Positions 8,669 to 17,834 of a stretch of 64,000 nt of DNA are shown in pieces; positions within the stretch are counted from its first letter, which is position 1, and every line of letters starts with the position of its first letter. A program made the position numbers and the translations under genes. The stretch is from Lactococcus garvieae (GTDB lineage Bacteria > Bacillota > Bacilli > Lactobacillales > Streptococcaceae): assembly GCF_016758115.1 (NCBI RefSeq), contig NZ_WIVG01000004.1:4836-68835 (forward strand), in the 5' to 3' direction. The notes under the pieces were generated by a model. That model ran no database searches and was not told the DNA's origin. It worked only from the letters and a program-made list of their open reading frames with translations.

Positions 8669-9628
8669 ATGTTTAGTTTCAGAGATTTCAAACAATCTTA
8701 TCAAAAATTTTGGTTAGGGTATATTTCTTTCAAAGAAAGAACCAATCGAAAAGACTATTGGTTGGCTATGTTGGGGCATGGTGTCTTAACACTGTGTTTA
8801 CTTATCTTAGCGGGATTATTTAACCTGTTATCAAATGATGTGCTGCCAGACATCTGGTCTGTTTTTTCCTATTTTTTCATTGGATTATGGGGGCTTTATA
8901 GCTTAGTGGCTGCTCTTCCTTTTTGCGCCATAGCTGTACGTCGTTTACGTGATACTGGTTTACCTTGGGAACTGATTTTTATCCTTATAGTACCTTTTGG
9001 TGGCTTTTTAAGTATGCTTATTCTTAATGCTTTGCCCTCATCCAAGTCACAAGCTGGTATGCCTGAGTTTTCACAACCTGTTTATAGAACACCTAAAATT
9101 CAAGAAATGGGTCATGAATCATTTTTTCAAGCTATAAAGAATTATTTTGTGGGCTATGTATCTTTTAGAGGAAGGAGTAGTCGTCTCAGCTTTTGGATGG
9201 TTCAACTTAGCATTGTTGCTCTTTTCACTGTTTTGGCACTGCTGTTTTCGGGCACTCAGCTCTTTGAGAATATATTTTTCGGACATGCTTTTCTTGCGAG
9301 CTGGCTGCTTTTATTTATTATTTTCCTCATTGCTTTAGGCTTATTTCTACCAACACTTGCCTTATTTGCACGCCGTTTTCGTGATGCTGGTTTATCAAAC
9401 TTTGGGATTGTTTTGCTCTTTTTTAGCGCTGCTTCTTTAAATTTATTAAGAAATATTATTCACACTGTGGATGTGGCGAGCTTTGGTATACGTGATTTTT
9501 CATTGCTAAACTATCTTTTATTCCTAGCAACTTTTGTTTTTGTAGCGCTTATTATTTTTGTGGCAGTTCAGGACAAGGATCAACTTGCGCAAAAGGAAAA
9601 AACGCTTTTGTTTAGAAAGAGAGGCTGA
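8669..9628 (+). CDS. Membrane protein with two tandem DUF805 domains
   Basis: The protein is an internal duplication. Residues about 12-125 and about 155-300 each open with a matching pattern, FWLGYISFKERTNRKDYW and YFVGYVSFRGRSSRLSFW, and each carries an RRLRDTGL/RRFRDAGL motif after hydrophobic segments. DUF805 proteins are small multi-spanning membrane proteins of unknown function, usually with one domain of about 110-130 residues. The gene follows recN by eight bases with an AGGAAA ribosome site. No role can be assigned. Confidence 0.85.
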   Translation: MFSFRDFKQSYQKFWLGYISFKERTNRKDYWLAMLGHGVLTLCLLILAGLFNLLSNDVLPDIWSVFSYFFIGLWGLYSLVAALPFCAIAVRRLRDTGLPWELIFILIVPFGGFLSMLILNALPSSKSQAGMPEFSQPVYRTPKIQEMGHESFFQAIKNYFVGYVSFRGRSSRLSFWMVQLSIVALFTVLALLFSGTQLFENIFFGHAFLASWLLLFIIFLIALGLFLPTLALFARRFRDAGLSNFGIVLLFFSAASLNLLRNIIHTVDVASFGIRDFSLLNYLLFLATFVFVALIIFVAVQDKDQLAQKEKTLLFRKRG

Positions 9629-9685
9629 AATATCTGGCCTTTTTTGCTATAATAAATAAAATCATTAAAGAAGTAAGGATATGTT

Positions 9686-10903
9686 TTGAATTATAAATTA
9701 AGAGAAATTTCGGCTGAAGATTTTGCCCAGTTCAATGAAAACGTAAGCCGTGGAAGTTTTTTACAGACTCCTGAAATGGCAGACTTGATGAAGGCGAATG
9801 GTTGGGAAGTCACTTTCTTGGCTGTCCAATCCGACAAAATAGAAATGGCCGCTCTTTTAGGGGCAAAAAGTATGACTGGAGGGAAGCATTACGAAATCCA
9901 GTATGGTCCAATTTATCAAGAATATCAAGAGGCTGTGGAAAAGTTTTTCTATAAAGAACTGCGCCAGTTTGTCAAAGAGCATGGTGGTATGGAACTCTTG
10001 GTTATTCCTAATACAAACTATCAAGAATTTGACAGCTCAGGGCATCCACTTACAGCAGAAAATCAAAAATTTATCGCAGACATGCAAGAGCTTGGCTATA
10101 ATCACACAGGTTTAGAAGTAGGCTATAATCAACGTGGAGAGTCAACTTGGCACTATATCAAAGATTTATCAGAAATTGCAGATGACAAAAAATTGCTTAA
10201 ATCTTACACTAAGGATGGGCAATATTCTGTAAAGAAAACACAGCAGTTCGGTATTCGGGTACGCCCTTTGGCCTATGAAGAACTAGACAAGTTCAAAAAA
10301 ATTACCTCTGAAACTTCGGAACGTCGTGGTTATGATGATCATGACTTAGCCTATTACCAAAGTCTTTATAAAACTTTTGGTGATAAAGCAGAGTTTCTGG
10401 TTGCAGAAATCAACTTTGCTGATTATGAGAAGGCTATTGTAACTCAAATTGATAAACTTACAGGTCAGATTGAAAAAACTAAAAAAGAGGGCAAACGTAA
10501 GGAATTAGAAAATCAGCTTGAAACTCAAAAAGTTCGTTTAGCAGAAGCGCGCGAGTTTATTGCGGAGCATGGTCGTGAAGATATCATATTAGCTGGTTCA
10601 CTCTTTATTTACGGCGCCAGCGAGACAATCTATTTGTTCAGTGGTTCATATGAAGCGTTTAAAAAATTATATGCACCATTCGCTATCCAACATTATGTGA
10701 TGAAAAAAACTTTGAATAAGGGTGTAAAGAGCTATAATTTCTTTGGGATTGCCGGTACTTTTGACGGCACAGATGGTGTCCTACACTTTAAACAAAATTT
10801 TTCAGGCTATGTCGTACGTAAGGTGGGTTATTTCACTTACTATCCAAAACCACTTAAGCATAAAATCTTAAGCATGGCTAAAACTATTTTAGGTAGAAAA
10901 TAA
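9686..10903 (+). CDS. FemABX family peptidoglycan aminoacyltransferase (with coiled-coil arm)
   Basis: FemABX enzymes use aminoacyl-tRNA to build the cross-bridge on the stem-peptide lysine of peptidoglycan. The family pattern is clear: SFLQTPEMADLMKANGW near the start, two acetyltransferase-like halves, and the C-terminal YNFFGIAGTFDGTDGVLHFK motif. Residues about 245-297 form a charged coiled coil, the tRNA-synthetase-like arm seen in FemA and MurM. The start is a TTG at 9686, eight bases after AAGGA; the nearby ATG at 9681 is in another frame and stops after two codons. A TATAAT lies about 30 bases upstream. Confidence 0.88.
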   Translation: MNYKLREISAEDFAQFNENVSRGSFLQTPEMADLMKANGWEVTFLAVQSDKIEMAALLGAKSMTGGKHYEIQYGPIYQEYQEAVEKFFYKELRQFVKEHGGMELLVIPNTNYQEFDSSGHPLTAENQKFIADMQELGYNHTGLEVGYNQRGESTWHYIKDLSEIADDKKLLKSYTKDGQYSVKKTQQFGIRVRPLAYEELDKFKKITSETSERRGYDDHDLAYYQSLYKTFGDKAEFLVAEINFADYEKAIVTQIDKLTGQIEKTKKEGKRKELENQLETQKVRLAEAREFIAEHGREDIILAGSLFIYGASETIYLFSGSYEAFKKLYAPFAIQHYVMKKTLNKGVKSYNFFGIAGTFDGTDGVLHFKQNFSGYVVRKVGYFTYYPKPLKHKILSMAKTILGRK

Positions 10904-11949
10904 TGGAATTCTTAGAAATCTCTCAAGAACAATTTACAGCATTTGCAGCTGAAGAAACAACATCTTTTTTGCAAACGCCGCAGATGGCAGACATGCTGGC
11001 AAAGCGGGGGTACAAGCTTAATTTTCTAGCCGTAACAATCAATGATAAGATTAAGATGGCAGCTTTGATAACTTCTATTTCTGTTTCTGGCGGTGCAAAG
11101 CTTGAAATTAATTTTGGACCGATTGGTAACTTTGACCAAGTCATTTTTAATTATTTTATTCAAGAATTAAAAAAATATGCTAAAAATCATCAAGCCCTAG
11201 AAGTGAAGGTGCGGCCAGACATAAACTATATGGTTTTTGACAGTAAGGGACAAGCGTTAGAAGAAGCTAATGAGTCCTTTATTTCTGAGATGAAAAAGCT
11301 AGGCTTGACTTATAATGGACGTCATGTTGGTTATGAAGAACAAGATGCAGTTGCAGAATGGCAATATATTAAGGATTTATCCGAAATCACTGACGAAGCA
11401 TCGCTTCTCAAAAGCTATAACTCCAATGCTAAGCGCAATGTAAAAAAAGCGATAAAAAATGAAGTTATCGTGAGAGCTGCAACTTATGATGAGCTTGCAG
11501 AAGTTGAACGATTGATTGGCAACACAGGAGAAAAACGCCACTTCGCAACAAAGGACTTGGACTATTATCAAGAACTCTATACGGCTTTCGGTGACAACAT
11601 TGAATTTCTGCTGACTTTTCAAGGTGAAACAGCAATTGCAGCGGGTGTTTTTATTGAAGTGAATCGCGAATTTCTCTACCTTTATGGTGGTTCAGATGGC
11701 GCCTATGGCAAGCTTGGAGGGCCTTTCCTCATGCAACATACAGCCATGCTTCATGCACTTGAACGTCAGTTGGTAACATATAACTTCTACGGTATTTCAG
11801 GTAAATTTGACGGCAGTGATGGTGTTTTGAAGTTTAAGCAAAACTTTGGCGGCTACATTACACAAAAGGTTGGAGAATTTTCATACTATCCACAACCGAT
11901 AAAATACAAGATTATTCAGGGGATAAAGAAACTGTTAGGACGTGTTTGA
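10903..11949 (+). CDS. Second FemABX family peptidoglycan aminoacyltransferase
   Basis: This paralogue overlaps the preceding gene by one base (TAATG). It shares the N-terminal SFLQTPQMADMLAKRGY and C-terminal YNFYGISGKFDGSDGVLKFK motifs but lacks the coiled-coil arm. Two consecutive Fem ligases usually add successive residues of a multi-residue bridge, as MurM and MurN do. L. lactis builds a D-Asp bridge with a different ligase (AslA), so a Fem pair fits a Lactococcus species with an alanine-containing bridge; that step is inference. Confidence 0.87.
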   Translation: MEFLEISQEQFTAFAAEETTSFLQTPQMADMLAKRGYKLNFLAVTINDKIKMAALITSISVSGGAKLEINFGPIGNFDQVIFNYFIQELKKYAKNHQALEVKVRPDINYMVFDSKGQALEEANESFISEMKKLGLTYNGRHVGYEEQDAVAEWQYIKDLSEITDEASLLKSYNSNAKRNVKKAIKNEVIVRAATYDELAEVERLIGNTGEKRHFATKDLDYYQELYTAFGDNIEFLLTFQGETAIAAGVFIEVNREFLYLYGGSDGAYGKLGGPFLMQHTAMLHALERQLVTYNFYGISGKFDGSDGVLKFKQNFGGYITQKVGEFSYYPQPIKYKIIQGIKKLLGRV

Positions 11950-12045
11950 AGCTGAAAACAAGGGTCTTGTTCCAGATATAACCAGAAGAATTGCAAAGAG
12001 AATCAAGTTAGAATTTGATTTTTCGGTGTGGGATAAAGACTATAA

Positions 12046-12080
12046 AACTCTATCGGAATGAACTTCGGTAGAGTTCTTTT
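12046..12080 (+). terminator. Terminator after the fem pair
   Basis: AACTCTATCG at 12046-12055 pairs with CGGTAGAGTT at 12066-12075 (one G-T pair), followed by CTTTT. It ends the fem transcript just before the next promoter. Confidence 0.7.
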
Positions 12081-12111
12081 AGAATTTCAAACCAAGGAAT
12101 GTCAAAAACTT

Positions 12112-12144
12112 TTGACAAATATGCTTTTCTGCTATAATGTCTTT
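12112..12144 (+). promoter_or_regulatory. Extended -10 promoter, leaderless start of flavoprotein gene
   Basis: TTGACA at 12112-12117 and TGCTATAAT (TATAAT at 12133-12138) form a strong promoter with a short 15-base spacer compensated by the TGn extension. The ATG at 12145 is six bases after the -10 and there is no ribosome site, so the mRNA should begin at the start codon. Confidence 0.65.
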
Positions 12145-13125
12145 ATGGAAAATTTATACGATTTAACAATTATCGGTGCAGGTCCTGTTGGACTCTATGC
12201 TGGATTTTATGCGGGTATGCGTGGAATGACGGTCAAAATTATTGAGGCTTTAGAAGAAGCAGGCGGTCAACCCCAAGCACTTTATCCAGATAAAATGATA
12301 TATGACATAGCAGGACTTCCTGAAATCTCAGGTGCAGCTTTGGCAGAAAATCTTTTGACACAGCTTGCGCGTGTTCCACATGAGCTTTATTTGGATGAGA
12401 AGGTGGAAAATATCAGTTTAGATGATGAGAGCAAGGAGTTTAAACTGCAAACGGATAAGGGGACACATCGTTCAAAAGCAGTTTTACTGACAACAGGTTC
12501 TGGATTATTAAGTCCGCGTAAGCTTAATCTTGAGGGCGAGGAAGAACTTCATAAATTAGGGAGGATTAACTATTTTATAAAAAATTTAGAGGAATACAGT
12601 GGGAAAGAAGTAGCTGTTCTAGGCGGTGGTGACAGTGCCTTAGATTGGTCACTTATGCTGGAGAAGGTGGCGAAAAAAGTTCACTTGGTTCATCGGCGAT
12701 CCTCGTTTAGAGCGCATGCTTTAACTGTAGCGGAACTTGAAAAATCAACAGTTGAAGTGCATACGCCATATCTCCCTGTCTTCTTATCCACAAATGGTCT
12801 TGTGCTTCAACGTGTGAAATCTGAGGAAATACAGAAATTAGAAGTGGAAAAAATCTTGGTAAATTATGGAATGATGACCAATCATGTGGATTTAAATGAA
12901 AAAATAGCTCTCAGTCGCAGAGGACGAATCCAGTCTAATCGGCAGCAGGAAACAAATGTTACGGGGCTATATGTAGCTGGTGATGCAAGTGACTATGAAG
13001 GAAAAGCACCTCTAATGTCTGTTGGGTTTGGCGAAGCAGTTCTCGCCATCAATGATATGACACAGAAGCTAAAATTTAGCCACAGCTTGCAAACAGGACA
13101 TTCTTCAAGCCTTTTTGGTAAATGA
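12145..13125 (+). CDS. Ferredoxin/flavodoxin-NADP reductase-like flavoprotein (TrxB2/YumC family)
   Basis: The 326-residue protein has the FAD-binding IIGAGPVGLYAGFYAG, the NADPH-binding VLGGGDSALDW and the C-terminal GDASDYEGKAPLMSVGFGEA. It lacks the CxxC pair of thioredoxin reductase, which is the mark of the thioredoxin-reductase-like ferredoxin-NADP reductases of Firmicutes. It moves electrons from NADPH to a flavodoxin or ferredoxin in the cytoplasm. An in-frame ATG at 12058 would add 29 residues, but it lies in the terminator upstream of the promoter, so 12145 is the start. Confidence 0.88.
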   Translation: MENLYDLTIIGAGPVGLYAGFYAGMRGMTVKIIEALEEAGGQPQALYPDKMIYDIAGLPEISGAALAENLLTQLARVPHELYLDEKVENISLDDESKEFKLQTDKGTHRSKAVLLTTGSGLLSPRKLNLEGEEELHKLGRINYFIKNLEEYSGKEVAVLGGGDSALDWSLMLEKVAKKVHLVHRRSSFRAHALTVAELEKSTVEVHTPYLPVFLSTNGLVLQRVKSEEIQKLEVEKILVNYGMMTNHVDLNEKIALSRRGRIQSNRQQETNVTGLYVAGDASDYEGKAPLMSVGFGEAVLAINDMTQKLKFSHSLQTGHSSSLFGK

Positions 13126-13185
13126 GGAGAAAATAAGGTATAATGAGTATAATACGAATGATTTACAGAAATTTAGGAAAAGATT

Positions 13186-13740
13186 ATGCTTATTAACTTA
13201 CTTATTTTAGCATTGCTGGTATGGGCCTTTTTAGTTGGTTATTTCCGCGGATTGGTTTTGCAGGCAATTTATAGTTTAGGCCTCATTGTATCAGCTATCA
13301 TTGCCTTTTTAAATTATAAGACGCTGGCAGCGCACCTCACAATGTGGGTCCCCTTTTCAAGTGCAACAGCAGACTCTCGCTTACTCTTTTTTGATAACAG
13401 CATACTGTTCCAAGTTGATGAAGCTTTTTACGCAGGGTTAGCTTTTATTGTCATTTTTGTGCTCTCCTATGTTGTCATTCGTCTTATTGGACTTTTTGTT
13501 CATATTACGCGCTTACAACCTCTTGGAAAAAATGGAAAAATTATTGCGGGTGTACTTGCTGTAGGAGCAACTTATTTTGGGATTCAGATGGCTCTTACTC
13601 TATTGGCACTTGTACCGATGATGAACGTTCAAAATCAGTTGAATGCCTCAGTATTAGCCCGGTTAATGGTCAGCTATACTCCGATTTCTTCGGGAATGCT
13701 GAAAAATATCTTTATTGAGAACATTATAGGTAATATTTAA
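13186..13740 (+). CDS. cvpA: CvpA family membrane protein
   Basis: The 184-residue protein has four predicted membrane segments and begins MLINLLILALLVWAFLVGY, with the FRGLVLQ pattern that marks CvpA proteins. The family was named for colicin V production; its general role is unclear. A site AGGAAAAG precedes the ATG, and two TATAAT boxes lie upstream at 13139 and 13148. It sits directly before mutS2, as in many Firmicutes. Confidence 0.85.
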   Translation: MLINLLILALLVWAFLVGYFRGLVLQAIYSLGLIVSAIIAFLNYKTLAAHLTMWVPFSSATADSRLLFFDNSILFQVDEAFYAGLAFIVIFVLSYVVIRLIGLFVHITRLQPLGKNGKIIAGVLAVGATYFGIQMALTLLALVPMMNVQNQLNASVLARLMVSYTPISSGMLKNIFIENIIGNI

Positions 13741-13745
13741 AACTT

Positions 13746-16082
13746 ATGAATAAAAAAATCATCCAAATTTTAGAATTTGATAAGGTCAAAGAGCAATTTT
13801 TGGCCTTTTTAACCACCGCTCAAGGGAAAAAAGAGCTGGAAGAACTAGAGCCTCTTTCTGATAGACGTAAAATACAACCCTTATTTGATGAACTGTCTGA
13901 GTTTGAAAAACTAATACAAGAAAATGGACAAATTCAGTTGTCTAAAACGGGTGACATTAGTGAGATCTTACGACGTTTAGAACTGGATGCTCAGCTGAGC
14001 GGCCGTGAATTTGTAGAAATTAAAAAAATTGTTCAGCAGGGACTGAATATCTTGCGCTATTTTGAGGAGGCAGAGAATGTTAATATTCCGGCTTTAGAAG
14101 AACTCATCAGCAAGTTTACGGACCTTTCTACCGTTCATAAAGCTCTTGAAATTTTTGATAATTCTGGAACACTTTATGACAATGCTTCACCCGAGCTGAT
14201 GCACATTCGTTCAGCCATCAAACGTTACCAATCAGAAATCAAAAAGGTTATGCAGGAACTCCTGTCTAAAAACACAGCTTCTTTGACTGAAAATCTGATT
14301 ACCGTTCGTAATGAACGTCAAGTTCTTCCTGTCCGTGCAGACAGTAAGAATAGAATCTCAGGTGTTGTACATGACATGTCCGCCTCGGGACAAACACTTT
14401 ATATTGAGCCGAATGCAGTCGTTTCCCTTAACAATAACCTCAATCAAAAGAAAATTGAGGAGAAAAACGAAATCCTTCGGATTTTACGTGAACTCAGTGA
14501 GCAATTAAAACCATTCAGTGCAGATATTCGACAAAATGCTTGGGTGCAAGGTCATCTGGACTTGATTAAAGCCAAATATAACTACTTGTTAAAATACAGG
14601 GCAAGTATTCCCGAATTGGCACATGATAATGATATTTGTTTTTACGATGCACGGCATCCACTCATTGATCCGAAAGTCGTTGTATCTAATGATATAAAGT
14701 TTGACAGCAGTTTAAATACGATTGTCATTACAGGTCCTAATACTGGCGGTAAAACCATTACCTTAAAGACGGTGGGTTTGCTGACTTTAATGGCGCAATC
14801 TGGCCTTCCTATTTTGACGGGTAAGGGAAGCCGAGTGCATGTCTTCAACGAAATCTTTGCAGATATTGGCGATGAACAATCAATTGAGCAAAGTCTTTCG
14901 ACTTTTTCAAGTCATATGACAAATATTGTAGAGATTTTGGAAAAATCTGACCACACTTCCTTGGTTCTTTTTGATGAGCTGGGAGCAGGTACAGATCCCA
15001 AGGAAGGAGCAGCGCTAGCCATTGCCATTTTAGAATTTTTACGTGAAAGGCATGTAAAGACATTGGCGAGTACACACTATCCAGAACTCAAGGCTTATGG
15101 TGTGGAAACATCTGGAGTTATTAATGCAAGCATGGAGTTTGATATTGAACAAATGCGTCCGATTTTTCGCTTGCAACTTGGCGTGCCAGGGCGTTCAAAT
15201 GCCTTAGAGATTTCACGGCGTTTAGGTTTGTCGGATTACATTATCCAACAAGCCAGTGACCTGCTTTCAGATGAAGAGCATGATGTGAATCAGATGATTG
15301 CTCGTTTGGAAGAAAAGACGCGTGAAGTGACGGAAGCTGCCGCCCATATTAAAAAGCTAGAGCATGAAAATATTGCACTTCATAGGGACTTGACCAGAGT
15401 TTATGACCAGATTAATCGAGAGCGTGAGCAAGAGCTGGAAAAGGCTAAACGTGAAGCACAAGAAGTTGTGAAAAAAGCAAGCCAAGAAGCACAAGCCATT
15501 CTCAAAACACTTAATGAGAAGGCACAGCTCAAACCTCATGAGATCATAGCTGCACGTGGCGAACTTGAAAACCTAGTTCCTGCGGTTGATTATAGTAAGA
15601 ATAAGGTTTTGAAAAAAGCTAAAGCTCAGCGTGGGCTCAAGCAGGGTGCTGAAGTCCTTGTTACGGCTTATGGTCAGCGCGGAAAACTTATTCGTCTTGA
15701 AAAAGATGGACGTTGGCAGGTTCAGATGGGTTCAATAATGACTAAACTACAAGAGAACGAGTTTGAGTTAACGGAGGAAGAAGCTGCTAAACACCAACCA
15801 GCTAAAACAAAATCAGTTACGCGAAAAGTAAGTAATAAAGTGAAGGCACAGTTGGATTTACGTGGGATGCGCTATGAAGAAGCAGAGTTCGAGTTGGATA
15901 ATTATATTGATCAAGCGCTTTTGGCAAATCTGTTACAAATTACGATTATACACGGTATAGGGACAGGAGTCATCCGTGAAATGGTTCAGAAAAAACTACA
16001 AAAACATCGACATATCAAGAGTTATGAGTATGCTCCTGTAAATGCTGGAGGAAGTGGAGCAACAATTGCTACCCTAAAATGA
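13746..16082 (+). CDS. mutS2: MutS2 ATPase/endonuclease
   Basis: MutS2 lacks the mismatch-recognition domain of MutS. It acts on branched DNA and, in B. subtilis, on collided ribosomes. The Walker A GPNTGGKT is near residue 330, the Walker B LFDELGAGTDP near 410, a coiled coil covers about 510-600, and the Smr nuclease domain closes the protein (LDLRGMRYEEA, IIHGIGTGVIREMV). The 778-residue length is typical. Only five bases separate it from cvpA and no strong ribosome site is visible, so it is probably translated by coupling. Confidence 0.96.
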   Translation: MNKKIIQILEFDKVKEQFLAFLTTAQGKKELEELEPLSDRRKIQPLFDELSEFEKLIQENGQIQLSKTGDISEILRRLELDAQLSGREFVEIKKIVQQGLNILRYFEEAENVNIPALEELISKFTDLSTVHKALEIFDNSGTLYDNASPELMHIRSAIKRYQSEIKKVMQELLSKNTASLTENLITVRNERQVLPVRADSKNRISGVVHDMSASGQTLYIEPNAVVSLNNNLNQKKIEEKNEILRILRELSEQLKPFSADIRQNAWVQGHLDLIKAKYNYLLKYRASIPELAHDNDICFYDARHPLIDPKVVVSNDIKFDSSLNTIVITGPNTGGKTITLKTVGLLTLMAQSGLPILTGKGSRVHVFNEIFADIGDEQSIEQSLSTFSSHMTNIVEILEKSDHTSLVLFDELGAGTDPKEGAALAIAILEFLRERHVKTLASTHYPELKAYGVETSGVINASMEFDIEQMRPIFRLQLGVPGRSNALEISRRLGLSDYIIQQASDLLSDEEHDVNQMIARLEEKTREVTEAAAHIKKLEHENIALHRDLTRVYDQINREREQELEKAKREAQEVVKKASQEAQAILKTLNEKAQLKPHEIIAARGELENLVPAVDYSKNKVLKKAKAQRGLKQGAEVLVTAYGQRGKLIRLEKDGRWQVQMGSIMTKLQENEFELTEEEAAKHQPAKTKSVTRKVSNKVKAQLDLRGMRYEEAEFELDNYIDQALLANLLQITIIHGIGTGVIREMVQKKLQKHRHIKSYEYAPVNAGGSGATIATLK

Positions 16083-16109
16083 TTTAAAATTTAAAGAGAA
16101 TCATAATAT

Positions 16110-16138
16110 TTGTAAAGCAGAGAAAAATTCGCTAGAAT
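16110..16138 (+). promoter_or_regulatory. Promoter of trxA
   Basis: TTGTAA at 16110-16115 and TAGAAT at 16133-16138 are separated by exactly 17 bases, about 30 bases before the trxA start. Confidence 0.6.
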
Positions 16139-16168
16139 GTACTCATAACAAAGAATGAGGGTACGAAA

Positions 16169-16483
16169 ATGGAATATAATATTACTGATGCTACTTTTAG
16201 AGAAGAAATCAAAGAAGGATTAGTTCTTGTAGACTTTTGGGCTACATGGTGTGGTCCATGTCGTATGCAAGCGCCTATCTTGGAACAATTGGCTGAGGAA
16301 CTTGATGAGTCAGAACTTAAAATCTGCAAGTTGGATGTTGATGAAAACCCAGCAACACCACAAGCCTTCGGCGTAATGAGTATCCCAACATTGATTTTCT
16401 TTAAAGACGGTCAAATGGTTAAACAGGTTGTGGGAGTTCAAACAAAAGCGCAGCTCAAAGCCATTGTTGCGGAGTTATCATAA
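16169..16483 (+). CDS. trxA: Thioredoxin
   Basis: This 104-residue cytoplasmic thiol-disulfide oxidoreductase carries the active-site [13 protein letters not shown] and the cis-proline loop [24 protein letters not shown] precedes the ATG. It has its own promoter and terminator and is therefore a single-gene unit downstream of mutS2. Confidence 0.97.
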   Translation: MEYNITDATFREEIKEGLVLVDFWATWCGPCRMQAPILEQLAEELDESELKICKLDVDENPATPQAFGVMSIPTLIFFKDGQMVKQVVGVQTKAQLKAIVAELS

Positions 16484-16489
16484 GATAAG

Positions 16490-16555
16490 AGGAACCAAGT
16501 AAAATAGACGCCACAGTAAAGGCTAGGGCAATCTATTTTAGGAGGTTCTTTTTTA
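16490..16555 (+). terminator. Large two-part terminator hairpin after trxA
   Basis: GAACC at 16492-16496 pairs with GGTTC at 16544-16548, and AAAATAGA at 16501-16508 pairs with TCTATTTT at 16532-16539, with a short internal loop between the stems. A TTTTTT run follows. Confidence 0.7.
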
Positions 16556-16629
16556 TGCAGAGAAATATAATATTATAGTTCAGACTTTGTTATAATAGAG
16601 TTAGCTACCCAAATGAAAAGGAGAAATCT

Positions 16630-17679
16630 ATGAGAATCAGTAACTTAAAAGAAAAAATAGCACGAGAAAATTTAGAGGGCTTAATCTTGACTGACATGAA
16701 AAATATCTACTATTTGACGGGGTTTTCAGGTACGGCTGGAACGGTTTTCATGACAGCAGATAATTCCTACTTTATGACTGATGATCGTTATATTGGGATT
16801 GCACGTCAATTAATTACGGGTTTTGAGATTATCCAGACGCGGGATGCCTTGGCCGAAATTGCAAAGCTTGCTGAAGGACTTCAAGCCGTTGGTTTTGAAG
16901 ATACTGTTGATTTTGCATTTTATCGTATGTTGGCTGAAAAATTAAAGAATGCTAAGCTAGTTCCTACAGCTAACTTTGTAGCAGAGTTACGTCAAATTAA
17001 AGATTCAGATGAAATCGCCACAATCAAGAAAGCTTGTCAAATTGCTGATAAGGCATTTGAAGCTGTACTGAAATATATCGAGCCGGGAAGAACAGAGATA
17101 GAAGTCGCTAATTTTCTTGACTTCAAAATGCGAGAAATGGGTGCAAGCGGTATTTCTTTTGATACTATTGTGGCTTCAGGAAAACGCAGCAGTTTGCCGC
17201 ACGGTGTAGCCACTCACAAAATGATTGAGTTTGGTGATCCTGTAACTATTGATTTCGGGTGCTACTACAATCATTATGCGAGTGACATGACAAGAACCGT
17301 CTTCGTTGGTGAGGTCGATCCAAAGATGCGAGAAATTTATCATACTGTGCATCAGGCAAATGAAGCCTTAATCACAGAAGCAAAGGAAGGTATGTCCCTG
17401 GCTGACTTTGACAAGGTACCACGTGATGTGATTGAAGAAGCCTCATATGGAGAGTACTTTACACATGGTATCGGTCATGGTTTAGGGCTAGATGTGCACG
17501 AGATTCCTTATTTTGGCGCCAAAGCAAAAGGAACACTCAAGTCTAACATGGTCGTTACTGATGAACCAGGAATCTATATTCCTGACTTTGGTGGTGTCCG
17601 GATAGAGGATGATTTACTTATCACTGAGGAAGGCTGTCAAGTCTTGACACAATCGCCAAAAGAACTTCTGATACTTTGA
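16630..17679 (+). CDS. pepP: Xaa-Pro aminopeptidase/dipeptidase (peptidase family M24B)
   Basis: The enzyme removes N-terminal residues that precede proline. The N-terminal creatinase-like domain (residues 1-125) is followed by the pita-bread fold with the metal ligands in DFGCYYNHYASDMTRT, GIGHGLGLDVHE and TDEPGIYIPDFGGVRIED. Length is 349 residues. An extended -10 (TGTTATAAT, TATAAT at 16591-16596) lies upstream. The position directly before efp is that of aminopeptidase P in lactococci, hence pepP; PepQ-like prolidase is the alternative. Confidence 0.85.
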   Translation: MRISNLKEKIARENLEGLILTDMKNIYYLTGFSGTAGTVFMTADNSYFMTDDRYIGIARQLITGFEIIQTRDALAEIAKLAEGLQAVGFEDTVDFAFYRMLAEKLKNAKLVPTANFVAELRQIKDSDEIATIKKACQIADKAFEAVLKYIEPGRTEIEVANFLDFKMREMGASGISFDTIVASGKRSSLPHGVATHKMIEFGDPVTIDFGCYYNHYASDMTRTVFVGEVDPKMREIYHTVHQANEALITEAKEGMSLADFDKVPRDVIEEASYGEYFTHGIGHGLGLDVHEIPYFGAKAKGTLKSNMVVTDEPGIYIPDFGGVRIEDDLLITEEGCQVLTQSPKELLIL

Positions 17680-17742
17680 TCTAATATCTTGAAGCAAAGC
17701 TCTATTTACTTTAAACGCTCCCTTTAGCAAATAAACAGAAAT

Positions 17743-17771
17743 TTGAAAAAAGGGTGAATTTGTGCTAAAAT
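17743..17771 (+). promoter_or_regulatory. Promoter of efp
   Basis: TTGAAA at 17743-17748 and TGCTAAAAT (TAAAAT at 17766-17771) are 17 bases apart. The leader to the efp start is about 57 nt and holds the weak inverted pair CTGC/GCAG. Confidence 0.65.
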
Positions 17772-17834
17772 GAGTTGTTAAAGGCTGCCTCTTTGAGCAG
17801 TAAATAGAATATTCACTAGGAGATATATATAATT

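Noticed and set aside
11942-12060. 39-codon open frame after the second fem gene (starts GTG)
   Set aside because: No ribosome site, it begins inside the fem gene end and its end falls in a terminator hairpin; it could be a remnant but nothing is recognised.
12058-12144. 29-residue N-terminal extension of the flavoprotein
   Set aside because: The ATG lies in the upstream terminator and before the promoter; the conserved N-terminus begins at 12145.
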